Shown here one piece after another: positions 1-10,990 of a DNA stretch of 64,000 nucleotides. Below the pieces are notes generated by a model. It made no database searches. It was not told the DNA's origin and saw nothing but the letters and a program-made list of their open reading frames with translations. Positions within the stretch are counted from its first letter, which is position 1, and each line of letters starts with the position of its first letter. The translations under genes and the position numbers were made by a program. This stretch comes from Stictocephala bisonia (Eukaryota > Arthropoda > Insecta > Hemiptera > Membracidae): positions 62,001 to 126,000 of the forward strand of contig JAQJVL010000085.1 in NCBI GenBank assembly GCA_035578905.1, written 5' to 3'.

Positions 1-588
1 AAATAATCTTGATTTACCCACTAGATTAGATGTTAAATAATCTTGATTTACCCACTAGATTAGATGTTAAATAATCTTGATTTACCCACTAGATTAGATG
101 TTAAATAATCTTGATTTACCCACTAGATTAGATGTTAAATAATCTTGATTTACCCACTAGATTAGATGTTAAATAATCTTGATTTACCCACTAGATTAGA
201 TGTTAAATAATCTTGATTTACCCACTAGATTAGATGTTAAATAATCTTGATTTACCCACTAGATTAGATGTTAAATAATCTTGATTTACCCACTAGATTA
301 GATTTTAAGTTAAATAATCTTGATTTACCCACTAGATTAGATGTTAAATAATCTTGATTTACCCACTAGATTAGATGTTAAATAATCTTGATTTACCCAC
401 TAGATTAGATGTTAAATAATCTTGATTTACCCACTAGATTAGATGTTAAATAATCTTGATATACCCACTAGATTAGATGTTAAATAATCTTGATTTACCC
501 ACTAGATTAGATGTTAAATAATCTTGATTTACCCACTAGATTAGATGTTAAATAATCTTGATTTACCCACTAGATTAGATATTAAATA
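1..588. repeat. 34-bp tandem array
   Basis: About 17 head-to-tail copies of a 34-bp unit (AAATAATCTTGATTTACCCA followed by CTAGATTAGATGTT) run from the window edge to about 588. Copies are almost identical: one has ATATACCC instead of TTTACCC near 460, and one has a short insertion (TTTTAAGTT) near 303. The array probably continues left of the window. It lies just past the candidate last exon of the channel. Confidence 0.97.
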
Positions 589-992
589 TTCCTGAATAGT
601 ACTTATGTATAACTTCTATATACTAACTTTCTTTCAAAGGGAAACAATCTTTTCAACACACTGATATGAGTGAGATGCACTGAGTGGTAAAAGTGAGACA
701 GAGAACTATTCTACCCCCACTGTGTAATTCCATTTAAAAAGTGTCATGGCAATCACGATGACGAAGGCCGTGTGCTGGCGGCGCAATAGCAAGCCCCACA
801 TCTTAGCAGCAGTGACCATTGGTTGGTTTGATTAATGGCAACAAATTAAGCTTAGAACGATTAAATTAAATCAAATCATTATTTAGTTCATTAATAACAA
901 TTAATAATAGCAACAATACAATAAATAATAATATAAATAATAAATAGAAATTAAAAAAACTTGAACAGTTCATTGCAATTACTTTTTTCCAA
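589..992. other. Flank of array with a CpG-rich patch
   Basis: No gene is supported here. AT-rich sequence surrounds a CpG-rich patch at about 745-835. On the minus strand one frame of the patch is open for about 37 codons, but I see neither a good acceptor nor a family match. If the candidate terminal exon is real, this is its 3' untranslated region. Confidence 0.4.
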
Positions 993-1105
993 CTAGACAC
1001 TATTGTGGAAGTTGATCACTTGAAGGCAGACGTTAGTCACGCTCGTGAAGTAAGGAAGCCTAACAGTGGAAAGATTTCCCTCTGCCGCTGGAACCCCTAC
1101 TTGCG
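993..1105 (-). CDS. Candidate terminal exon of the ERG channel
   Basis: After a TTATACTTAG acceptor, the phase left by the previous exon opens 36 codons and then TAG: (T)QVGVPAAEGNLSTVRLPYF, then TSVTNVCLQVINFHNSV. The stretch is richer in GC and CpG than its surroundings, which supports coding. The polypyrimidine tract is poor and I know of no conserved motif at this end of the protein, so this is only a candidate. If real, the 3' untranslated region extends towards position 1. Confidence 0.35.
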
Positions 1106-2124
1106 CTAAGTATAACATGCAGGTCACTTGGCCCAATTATAGTGTTTGTCTTTTATTAACACAAAAAATTTACTTTAGTGTTGGCAGAGGCTGGAGCCAT
1201 CTGCACTTATTACAACTCACGTAATACTTGGAATACATGTAATACTTGTTAATGTCGCTGTACTATTGATTGGAACAAATCTTATGAAGAAATTTAATAC
1301 AGCTTAAAATGTGTCTTTGGTAAATATATCTAAGTAAGTATTTTTTTATTATTATTACATAGTTTAAAAAATATTTATTGTTATCACCTCTATTTAAACA
1401 AACATGTTTTATAACAGCTTGTAATACTGCAATAGATTTGTTTTGTAACATTCATTTGTAATTATTATAGCTTCATAAATTTGTACCTATGTATCATGAA
1501 ACAAACATTTTAAAATACTATAGTAAACCATGTCATACCATGACACTTCCAGTGTCATGATAAGATAACTGTTCACAATGTTGTATTATAAATTCATAAC
1601 ATTTTAATAATATAATTATTTAGCATGATATTAAATAACACTAAAATATTGTAGTGCCTGTTTAAAAAAAGAAACACTAGAAAATATTTGACCATAACAA
1701 ATTAGGTCCCTATCTTCACATATGAAATGGTTATATCAAATATATTGAGAGTGTTTTAAAACCAAATCACAATTCTGTGTTTAAATGTTGTAAAAAAGAA
1801 CTAATTTTACATTTCTCGATATTGTTATTTGGCCTGTAATTAATGCAAATAAAAAGATGTTAACTGTTTTTAGAGAGCAAAATATTGTTTTCTTTCTATT
1901 GAACATACTGGAAACTCACTAAAATAAAATTACAATTTCAATTCTAAAAGCTGATAAAATTATAAAACAAAACTAAATCATTATTTAACATTTTCCAACT
2001 CAAGTTTACTGTGTACAAGGAGGGTTGAATATTGTAATTGAAGTTTAAATATAACAGTGTAGAGTACTGTTCATAAATCTCTTTGTTAGACAACAATGTA
2101 CATTACACACTGTGGCAGACATAC
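1106..2124. other. Intron, AT-rich
   Basis: An AT-rich intron between the last two candidate exons. I see no mobile element, RNA gene or tandem repeat in it. Confidence 0.5.
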
Positions 2125-2265
2125 TTGGGTCCTGATGCTCCAGCAAGGGTTGTGTCTCTCTGGAGCAATCTACAATGGTGGAGGTGGGAGAGATTCTCAG
2201 GTCCATTCTAGAGTGTTTCACGTTGCTAGAACTGCTGGAGCGTTTGACACGAGGCTCGGAACGCC
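2125..2265 (-). CDS. sei: ERG K+ channel exon: Ser-rich distal C-tail
   Basis: A GC-rich 141-nt stretch in an AT-rich region starts after GTCACGTAG and can end before GTATGT. In the phase set by the previous exon it reads (G)RSEPRVKRSSSSSNVKHSR, then MDLRISPTSTIVDCSRETQP and LLEHQDP. The frame stays open for another 27 codons if the GTATGT donor is ignored, so either splicing or read-through is possible. The run of Ser after basic residues looks like a regulated cytoplasmic tail. Assignment to the channel rests on position, strand, phase and composition. Confidence 0.62.
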
Positions 2266-4330
2266 CTACGTGACACAAGCAAGCATACCAAATCTACAGC
2301 GTTAACTACGACACAACACAAGTACATGACCTCTAGGTGTCATAGCATACTCAGGTAGGGTCAGTATTATTGCTTCTAAGTTGGTTGTGAAGAGACGAAG
2401 GCTTTTGTAACAAAAGGCAGGCTATTAGGGATGCAATGTACAAGGTACCAAATGCTAGGGTCTAATTTAGAGGGTTTTAGTAATCAGAAACTGAAGTGAA
2501 GTAATTATATTTTGTGTTAATAAAATATAAGTTGGTCCCTACTTATTATTTGGAATATTCTGAATTTACTTAGTTTGTTAATATTTACTGAAGAGAAGAT
2601 GATCAACTTTATCCTATTTATTATAAATTATAAAAATATTTAATACGGATTTTTGGAAAATAATCTACATCTATTTTGCTGCTTTCAAGTTCAATGATGT
2701 AAATAACGTGTTTTCCTTGAATTATTAATTAAAGAAGGGTGCTACACAAGTCAAGTAAATAATAATAATAATAATAAAAAAAAAAAAGATTTAAAAAGTG
2801 CCCAAGTAATTTTAAATGTTAATTTCTTATTGAAATCTGTTGCTTATCAAACTATGTAACAGTTTGTTTCTATCTATTTTCTTATTGCATTAATGTTATG
2901 TCTTGATATGCAAGGAAAAGAACCTATCTTTGTTTCATGTGCTAGTAAAATGACCAGTAAAGATGGTTAGAGAGAGATTAAATAGCAGATATGTGTTTTC
3001 TCTCTCTCTCTCTTACTTTGTTTCATACACAATCTAATGATAAGGAACATAATTTGATAGCATTGGTTATATAAGTAACTGTTGTGTTTTACTCTATGAG
3101 GCTAGATTTTTATGAGATTATTTATAAAAAAAATATAATGATAGAAACTTATATTTAAATGATATTGTTTTTAAAAACAATTTAAATTCAGTTAGTGAAG
3201 TTTTTTTAATCTTAATGATTTTTGTATCAAGTAACACCTTGTTAGAAGTTAATAATTCAGGATCGCTTTTCCCAACACGGTTTAGACGCTCAACAGAGTT
3301 TAACCCCCGGTTCAATCTCATAATGCTAAACTAGGTTCAAACTGTGAGCTCAGGTCGCTTAAATCATTCTATGCCTTTTAAACTTGTGAGTATTGTTGTC
3401 CTCATCCATATCAGAACTGTTTGAGGTCATTTTATTTACCACTATCTTACAAATTGAAAGGATATTCCTCTCTTTGTTACATCTATTATTCAGTTATGTG
3501 CATTATTGTACTTTTGTATGATAATTATATTCTTAATAGTGTTTATGAAAATTGAAGCTCTTTGGAAACTGCAGACAACTTACTATGAATTACGTCATAA
3601 TTTTGATCATTGTGACAAATATAATGTTTCAATAATATATTTAGAATGAAGATACAAAGCAAATTTCTGATGGGGCTATAGTATTATTGATCACAATAGA
3701 AAATATCATTTCTCAAATGAATTTTTAACTATGATTATCTGAATCAGGAAGCTTCTTACTATTTGACCACTATAATATTTCATTCTTTTCATTTCTTTTA
3801 CTTTTAATTAAACTTTCAGTCCATTCACAGCACAAAAACTATTTATAACATTTATATTAAAGAAATTATTTATTTACGAAAAGATTATAAATTTATGACA
3901 ATTAAATAATATTACCTAACCTTTTAATAACAAAATTAGAACTGTAATTCATTTTGCTGTACATGTTGTTTAATGCTTTACATTATGTTGTTTAAGGTTT
4001 TCATACAGAAGACTCACCAAGTAATCAATTAAAAACTGCCTCTAAATGACATTAAAAATAAAATAATAGTAGAAATATACTATGCACATTTTCTTCTTTG
4101 AATATTATTTACTAGACTATACTCTTTAGACTTTAAAAGTAATATCAGTATTGTATATTGTTGTTTTAAGAGTAGCACACTGAGTAAGTTATCAAATTGA
4201 CAAAAAGAAAAATAATAATCAATTTAAATAATAGTATATGTTAATGCAATTGAGAATGATGTGTTAAAAGATATAATAAAAATCGGATTAATGTGTTAGA
4301 AAGCATATACGACGCTTGTTTTGAAAATAA
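2266..4330. other. Intron, AT-rich, low complexity
   Basis: AT-rich intronic sequence with short simple repeats: a TAA run followed by poly-A near 2760 and (TC)n near 3000. Nothing else recognised. Confidence 0.5.
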
Positions 4331-5357
4331 ATACCTTTTGGAATTTTGCTCTTGTAGCGCTGTGTTCGGCGTTCGGCACATACACACTGTATACCGCTAT
4401 CTGTTGGCAAGCACATCGGCCTTCACAGATCCATTTGACAGTGTGTTTAAGGTTGTTTATGAACGTTTAAAATGCCTCCTCTGTTTGAAAATGCTGTGAA
4501 GTTCACACTGTGATACATTTTCGAAATGCTAAAGGCGTGAAAGCACACATTCACCATGAGATCTGTGACATTCATGGAGAAAACACAATGAGAGATGGGA
4601 TGGTAAGGAAATGGGTGAGAGTTTTTGAAGATGGCCATATGAATGTGAATGATGAGGAACGAATTAGACAACCTTCACTTATTACTGATGACTTGGTGCA
4701 AATTTGATGGAAAAGTCGTAGAGAACAGACAATTTACAATTTCATCATTATATAGTGTCCTATATAATTTCCTCAACTGTCAAGAAGTGGTATTTTTTAA
4801 ATTGTGATAGAAATTTTGAGGTACCAAAAGTTATGCTCACGCTGGGTTCCAAAAATGTTTACAGAGAATCATAAAAACAAATGTAAGCCAGTCCTCACAT
4901 TCCAAAGGTCCTCACATTCCAAAGGTCCTCACATTCCTAGAGATCCTCACATTCCTAGAGGTCCTCACATTCCTAGAGGTCCTCACATTCCTAGAGGTCC
5001 TCACATTCCAAAGGTCCTCATATTCCTAGAGGTCCTCACATTCCTAGAGGTCCTCACATTCCTAGAGGTCCTCACATTCCTAGAGGTCCTCACCTCCTTA
5101 GGGTTGGTGGTGATTTATTTTAAACCAAACTGTCACTGTGACAGATCACAGTCAATGTCAGCTGCTTTCGCGACTTAAGCATTAAGAAAACATATCACAG
5201 TGCACACTTTGAAGTCGGCAGCATTTTCAATTTGTGGAGACATTTTAAACACTTATAATCAACCATAAATCCTGTCAAATGGATCCCTAATGCTGGCTGT
5301 AGCTGCATCATGTGCTGAATGCTGACTACAGCGCTACGATGGCGGAATTCTAAAACA
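4331..5357. mobile_element. Mariner foldback remnant with internal 18-bp array
   Basis: The left arm carries, on the plus strand, a broken mariner transposase N-terminus: ATG at 4472, a frameshift, then 4510-4707 with NAKGVKAHIHHEICDIHGEN, DGMVRKWVRVFEDG and DDLVQ, then KLCSRWVPKMFTENHKNK near 4830-4880. The pattern matches the mariner helix-turn-helix region. The right arm (about 5140-5357) is an inverted second copy of the same 5' region, with its own ATG on the minus strand at 5241-5243. Outer ends are inverted matches (TTGTAGCGCTGT against ACAGCGCTACGA). Between the arms is an 18-bp tandem array. The catalytic DDE part is missing, so no function is expected. Confidence 0.85.
4893..5095. 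repeat. 18-bp tandem array inside the mariner remnant
   Basis: About eleven copies of GGTCCTCACATTCCTAGA with small variants (CCAAA for CCTAGA). Because 18 is a multiple of three, a plus-strand frame runs through it with Pro-His-Ile-Pro-Arg repeats. This open frame is a by-product of the repeat length. Confidence 0.93.
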
Positions 5358-5502
5358 GTACTTACTTTAAAAACATGCCTCGCATCTGATAGTTAAAAAA
5401 AACCTGGTCACAAATAAGCAAATAAACTAACAAAATAACATCAGAGAGTGAGTGGGTTCTATAAAATTGTAAGTAAATAAAGAACAACAACCTTCTACGT
5501 AC

Positions 5503-5598
5503 CTGACTGATTGGTTGATTCATCCTTGAGAGCTTGTTTATTGTTGAATCCATGCATACGGAGGTCAGTCAGACTACGTTTCAAGTGGTTGAACATGC
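5503..5598 (-). CDS. sei: ERG K+ channel exon: short helical C-tail segment
   Basis: The 96-nt exon is placed between a TCCTACTAG acceptor and a GTACGT donor. In the phase required by the previous exon it reads (G)MFNHLKRSLTDLRMHGFN, then NKQALKDESTNQS. Spliced to the preceding residues this gives ALNSITGMFNHLKRSLTDLR, a plausible amphipathic helix or coiled coil near the C-terminus, where ERG channels carry a tetramerising segment. Other frames of this stretch would need weaker splice sites or hit stops. It has not been checked against transcripts. Confidence 0.7.
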
Positions 5599-7290
5599 CT
5601 AGTAGGACATACACATCTACGTCTTCAACTAACATCCACTGCTTAAAATCACACGTTCACTACTGATACTTTATGTATGAGCAATTGATTTTTTTCACAA
5701 GATAAGTACTTTTGTAAGGATTATGTAACCTTCAAAGGCCTGAAGTCTGCTGATTAAATGTTTATATTTTGAAGATGTAGTGACAAGTTAATAATTTCTT
5801 AGATAAAATGGAACATATTTTTTTGGACATTGTTAATCTAGGAGCTACTCAATTTGTCCGGAATGTTGTAAATTGGCCAAGTTTATGACAGACTTAAAAA
5901 ATATAATAATATCTGTGTTAGGTGGCATCTAAGGATTTTAGATCTTGGATTCGTCAAAGAATTGGGAAAAACTGTTACCAAGCAATTTAAGTCTACTAAC
6001 CGAAATTTATGAATTATGTTAGTGCGATAAAAATTTGGTGGAGGATAACAGTTCCGTGAAAATAAGGAGCTGTAATAACATTCACATGCACGCACACGTC
6101 CACACATTTAACTTTTTAATGTGAATTCCTTACTCTATCTTGATTAAGTTTGGTCTGATTTTGTCTTTATAAAACGCAACAATACTTTGAGTCTGGAATT
6201 AGCTCCTTTTACATTTTTGTTAAAAATCAACCAATTATGAAGGCTTCCATATTGTGCTAAAATAAATTAGTACCTACCACTTGATAAACAAATTTTTTAT
6301 AAGGAATCTAAACCACCATCAGTAGTGAACATGGTAACCTGGCTACATGCCTTTCTGAACAACACCCAGTTTATTAGCATGAATATTAAAGAAAAAAAGA
6401 AGAAAATATAAAAATGAAGTTGGAAAGAGTTGCCCCAGTATTGGCTGCAAAAAGATAAGAATATTGTTAAAAGTATGACAGATGTAATTAAAATAGGCTT
6501 CATACAGAAGACAAGTTTCCGATGCATTTAGGGAAAGCAATTTCAGAGAAGCAACCATTTAAAGACAAAGACACACATTTTGCTTAGCACCATGCATCAT
6601 TGCTTAGCAAAATATATGAAACTGAATGTAATGTTTGGAATAAAAATTACCATAACATAAAAAAAACTTAGTTCATTTGATGGTTACAAATATAGAGTGA
6701 AATATTTATACATTGATGATAAGATTGATGTAATTTTACAGACAGCAGGAAGTACCAAAATATTTTAACTATCTAAAGATTTACTCAAACTTTTTGTTAC
6801 TGCTTGGTCAGTCACATTTGACTCACACCAATTCTCTCATTTTTAAGATCAATAAACAGTAAAAATGTAAATACTTACATTCAGAAATTAAGACTTACTT
6901 GGATAATGAGGAAGAATAGGTTCCAGTGAAATGTGACTGACTCTACCCCTGAACAGAAATTTCTTATGACATATGTATTTTCATTATTTGGTTGGATCTT
7001 TCCTTTAAGAAAAGTCACCTTCAGTATTTTGTGAATTTCCCTTTGAGAGAGATTTTTGTTATAACCTACTTAACATTTTTTACTGAAAGAAAAAATTGAA
7101 ATGTGCCCCCAACAATTAAATTCAGTTGTGATAGGTACTAAACACTTAGAGTGCTCTAAAGATTTGAGGTATTAAATATAATTTATGATAAAAAAGAAAA
7201 ATTATTGTGAAATCAAAATCACATGTGGCAAATGGATGATAAAAATGGGGTTTAAGTCCAAACACAGTTCTTAATGTCATGCACACAAAC
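5599..7290. other. Intron, no feature seen
   Basis: AT-rich intronic sequence between two C-tail exons. Short ORFs on the minus strand (about 5.9-6.1 and 6.3-6.6 kb) are Phe/Leu-rich chance frames. No mobile element was recognised. Confidence 0.5.
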
Positions 7291-7418
7291 CAGTGATTGA
7301 GTTCAATGCCGCTGAGCGTTGTTGGTTGTTTTCACCAAACTGGAGATTCATAGGTGTGACATCCTGACCTGCCTTGTCTGTGGAAAACTCCAGTATCCCA
7401 TGGCCACTGCATTTATCA
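7291..7418 (-). CDS. sei: ERG K+ channel exon: middle C-tail
   Basis: This short exon is not obvious as an ORF. It follows CTTTTTCAG and ends in ACTG before GTTTGT. Joined to CA of the previous exon it reads H, then DKCSGHGILEFSTDKAGQDV and TPMNLQFGENNQQRSAALNS, then IT. GILEFSTDKAGQDVTP is, as I recall, typical of insect ERG tails. If the donor were not used, translation would stop a few codons further on (LCA then stop), giving a shorter isoform. The next exon continues in phase and extends a helix-like segment. Confidence 0.82.
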
Positions 7419-7489
7419 CTGAAAAAGAAAAAAATTATATGAATTACTATTGACCATAAATATTACTGTTGTCTGTTATATATATTCCC

Positions 7490-8650
7490 ACCTGCCCGCC
7501 ATACCTATTACTGGATACTGGATATTGGACGATACTGACCTAACCACCCCTCCCAAAATGTACAGTAATATTAGCCCATTCACCCGCCCATACATACACG
7601 TACAGTGGTATTGACCCATACCACCAAGCATAATGGGATATGGCATTATTAGTCTTTAATGAATTGCCCTTAGAGAGATTATTTAGAAAATACCTCATTT
7701 GAGGTTTGATGCAATACACATTATTATTATTATTAAAAAAGAAAAAACCTATTTGACATTAAATGTACGTGTATAAGATAGTTACAGGGACAATACCTTC
7801 GTATATCTACAGGAGGGTCATCCCCACTGTACGAGTATGGATGGATGGGTGGGTGGGTGGACCTTCACGACTGATAGTCACACCACTGTATGTGTATTGA
7901 TGATGAGAAGGTCAACACCACTGTATGTAAGTGGGAGGGTCACCACCACTGTACATGTTTGGATTGTAGGAGGGTAAACATCAATACCACTGCACATATA
8001 TGTGTGGTAGGTGGGCCAATACCAACTGTACGTGAATGTGGGTGAGTAGGCCAACACCACTGTACGTGTATTAGTGGGTGGGGGGGGGCATGTGTATGTG
8101 TGGGTGGGTTGCCTAATACCACTGTACGTGTATGTGTGGTTGAGTATGCCAACACCACTGTATTTGTATTAGTGGGTGGGAGTCATGTGTATGTGTGGGC
8201 AGGTTACCTAATAACACTGTAGGTGAATGTGTGAGTGAGTGCGCCAACACCACTGTACGTCTATTTATGGGTGAGAGGCATGTGTATGTGTGGACGGGTT
8301 GCCTAATACCACTGTAGGTGAATGTGTGGGTGAGTAGGGCAACACCACTGTATGTGTAATAGTGGGTGGGGGGCATGTGCATGTGTGGGTTGGTTGCCTA
8401 TTACCACTGTAGGTGAATATGTGGGTGAGTGCGCCAATACCACTGTATATGTATTAGTAGGTGGAAGGCATGTGTATGTGTGGGCGGGTTACCTAGTATC
8501 ACTGTAGGTGCATGTGTGGGAGAGTGTGCCAACACCACTGTATGTGTATTAGTGGGTGGGGGCATGTGTGTTTTTGGGTGGGTTACCTAATACCACTCTA
8601 GGTGAATGTGTGGATGAGTGCGCCAACACCCTATACGTATTCAAATATGC
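7490..8650. repeat. ~96-bp minisatellite with CACTGTACGTG core
   Basis: From about 7800 to 8650 a compound unit of 94-98 bp repeats roughly eight times; the phrase GCCAACACCACTGTA recurs at about 8049, 8147, 8241, 8338, 8431, 8527 and 8621. Each unit has two half-units built around CCACTGTANGTG with G-rich GGGTGGGT spacers. The left flank (7490-7620) carries single copies in the opposite orientation (GTACAGTGGTATTGACCC). Minus-strand ORFs of 60-90 codons here are repeat artefacts. Confidence 0.92.
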
Positions 8651-9430
8651 TACTTTAAGGAGAGATGATGATTATTTAAAACAGCTCCTGATTGTGAATA
8701 GAGGCGGCAATATGGCAGCAGCATGAGACATATCAAGTCTGTATGTTGAAGATGAAGCTGTATTGGCTTTTATGCATAGAATTGTTAAATTAAATACAAT
8801 TTAAATCCAATATTTATAACTTTATTGGCGAGGCCTTTTCAACCAAACCTTGAAAGGCTTCACCAATAAAGTCATAAATATTGCCTTTAATTTAACAGTT
8901 TATATCCAGTCTAGCCCTCTGCTCCTTTAATTACTTACCAACACACAATTTGTCTACAAACTGAAGGTTTGACAAAAAAATGCTTGAGATAAAAAATAAA
9001 ACTCAATTTTAGACTTACATTTTTTTCTGACTAGAATACACAGAACTTTACACATTTAAAATTATATCACTGAATTACCAGGGTTTATTTACTTAGCATT
9101 TTAGATATTTTAAAATTATATTTATTAGAAACATATTACGATAACATTCTCTATAACGTCTAAGTCAAAAATGTGTGAGTTTCTTTTTCTGTTAGAGGTT
9201 AATAATATTAACTGGAACATGTAAATAAGCTTTTGAAAGTAATATTCTGATCTCACAATACGGACAAGCAACGATTAACACAGCTAAACACAGTGTATTC
9301 TACTTACACAGCTAGTAGTCCAGTTGTCTTATGAGATGAATTATATAAACATAATTAACTGATAATTATTGCATATTGATGAGTTTTTGCTAGAAAGTAA
9401 GGCTTTAGTATTCAACCGAGTATTTAACCT
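8651..9430. other. Intron with a short hairpin
   Basis: AT-rich sequence. Around 8820-8880 an inverted pair (TATAACTTTATTGGCGAGGC and its near-complement CACCAATAAAGTCATAAATA) forms a hairpin with a short loop. No other feature seen. Confidence 0.5.
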
Positions 9431-9550
9431 AGGAATGATAAACATATAGTGGAGTGCAGTTAGGAATGGTAAACTTATTATTGTGCAGTTAGGAATGGTA
9501 AACATATAGTGGAGTGCAGTTAGGAATGGTAAACATATAGTGGAGTGGAG
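9425..9550. repeat. Short ~31-bp tandem repeat
   Basis: Roughly four copies of a unit of about 31 bp (TAGGAATGGTAAACATATAG then TGGAGTGCAGT). One copy is shortened, with TTATTATTGTG in place of ATATAGTGGAGTG. Confidence 0.9.
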
Positions 9551-9652
9551 TTAAGCGCAGATGCAAGAATTCTTCGGAACCCAAAACCTATGAATAGATT
9601 TTGATGAAATTTGAATATGTTGTTCTCAAGAGCTTGTAAGGAAATGTTTACT

Positions 9653-10085
9653 GATTAAAAATTACCATTTTTGTTTTCCCCCTTTTTTGACGGGATACCA
9701 CTGAGGTAAAGGCAAACACAACGCAGGGGAAAAAACAAAGAGGAATAACTTATACAGAAAACCCTGCCGTGGGTCGACAGCTTAAAGGTTTCATTTGAAA
9801 AAAAAATAAATTAAGCTGACAGACCAAGTTTTTCCTTTGTGGCATTGAAAGTACCATTTGTACAGCCGTGTTGTATACAAAAACAATACTTCCAATGCCA
9901 CGAAGCCAAAGATGGGTCTATCGGCTTAATTTTTATTTTTAAAAGAGCTCATGGGAGATTTTTTACGATATACTGCCCCACAAAAAGTTATTATCCTTTG
10001 TTTTTCCTCACTGGGTTACATTTGGCTTTATCTCAGGGGTATCCTAGGCTATCGAAAAAAATCCAAGCAATGGAAAATTACTTGA
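9653..10085. repeat. Foldback repeat with ~215-bp arms
   Basis: The two halves are inverted, diverged copies meeting near 9869. Matching blocks include TTTGTGGCATTG with CAATGCCACGAA, AAATTAAGCTGACAGACC with GGGTCTATCGGCTTAATTTT, and GGATACCACTGAGGTAAAGG with its counterpart near 10030. The 106-codon plus-strand ORF from 9839 lies across the right arm and is not a supported gene. This could be an old foldback MITE; a transcript would form a long hairpin. Confidence 0.75.
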
Positions 10086-10400
10086 ATAATTCTTTTTATG
10101 TGTACAGGCTAAATAAGGCTTCTTTTGGGCACATTGAACGTGATAAAAAATATATTTAATTAAACAACAATAGAAAATACATTATAAAAATTAAACATAA
10201 ACTTAAAATGCATTAATTATCTGTGTAATTTTCGTCCTCAACTACATTTAGATGTAAAATTGGATCAGGGTTTAGACAAGTGTCACCATTTCACTATGAG
10301 CAAGCTTAGAACAAGATAAACCATGCTTTAAGTATCCACAAACAACTCCGTATTGTGTCTTACACGTACACAAAATGGTTTGGAGCAGATTTTCAGGAGC

Positions 10401-10990
10401 TGAAAATGAAATGAAATGAAAATTGTCTTTATTAGGCGGAGTTAGGAATATTAAATCCTCTCTCACACTCAACCTTATTTCCAAAAATATGTTGTTTTTT
10501 TAAGTATATGAAATATATACAGTAAATTTTACAATTTCTTAAATATCTACTTGTATATCCTAAAACAAAAACAATAACTTATGTCTAACATTTTATTGAT
10601 AAAAATGGCAAAACAACATTACTGATATTAAAATATTAAAGACATAAATCAATATTCAGAATTAATTATTTCTAATATCATACAATCCACACACATACAA
10701 ATCACTCATGAACCACAGCCCCCGCAACCCCCACCCACCCCTACTGGCCCCCCAGAAGCTGGTCTTTTACCTCCAACCCGAACCGAGCACGCTTATCAAT
10801 GGTCCTGATGTTATCAGGGAGCAAATTCCATAAACGACAAGCAGAAACGGTAAAAGAGTTGCTATAGAGAGTGGTGTAATGAATAGGCACTGATAGTAGG
10901 GAGGCTCCCTGACGTGTATTTCTGGTACTGATTTCGGAGATGAACTTGAAACGCTCTTAGCTCGTAGGAGCTGGTAGCTGATTCATAGTA
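10401..10990 (-). mobile_element. 5'-truncated LINE, C-terminal tail only
   Basis: On the minus strand from about 10975 to 10745 the frame reads ISEISTRNTRQGASLLSVPI, HYTTLYSNSFTVSACRLWNL and LPDNIRTIDKRARFGLEV. The pattern NSF..ACRLWN.LPD.IR is the usual C-terminus of CR1/jockey-group LINE reverse transcriptase polyproteins. It is followed by 3' untranslated sequence and ends near 10400 in short ATTTC repeats, a common LINE terminus. The reverse transcriptase and endonuclease domains are missing, as expected for a truncated insertion. Confidence 0.78.

Noticed and set aside
1..588. CRISPR array
   Set aside because: The repeats are directly adjacent without unique spacers and the genome is eukaryotic.
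5503..5553. Start codon for a small protein (MDSTINKLSRMNQPISQ)
   Set aside because: This frame does not match the phase of the upstream exon; the frame reading MFNHLKRSLTDLR does.
7878..8382. Minus-strand ORFs rich in Thr, His and Pro
   Set aside because: They are readings of the ~96-bp minisatellite in several frames.
9839..10159. 106-codon plus-strand ORF
   Set aside because: It lies across one arm of a foldback repeat and matches no family.
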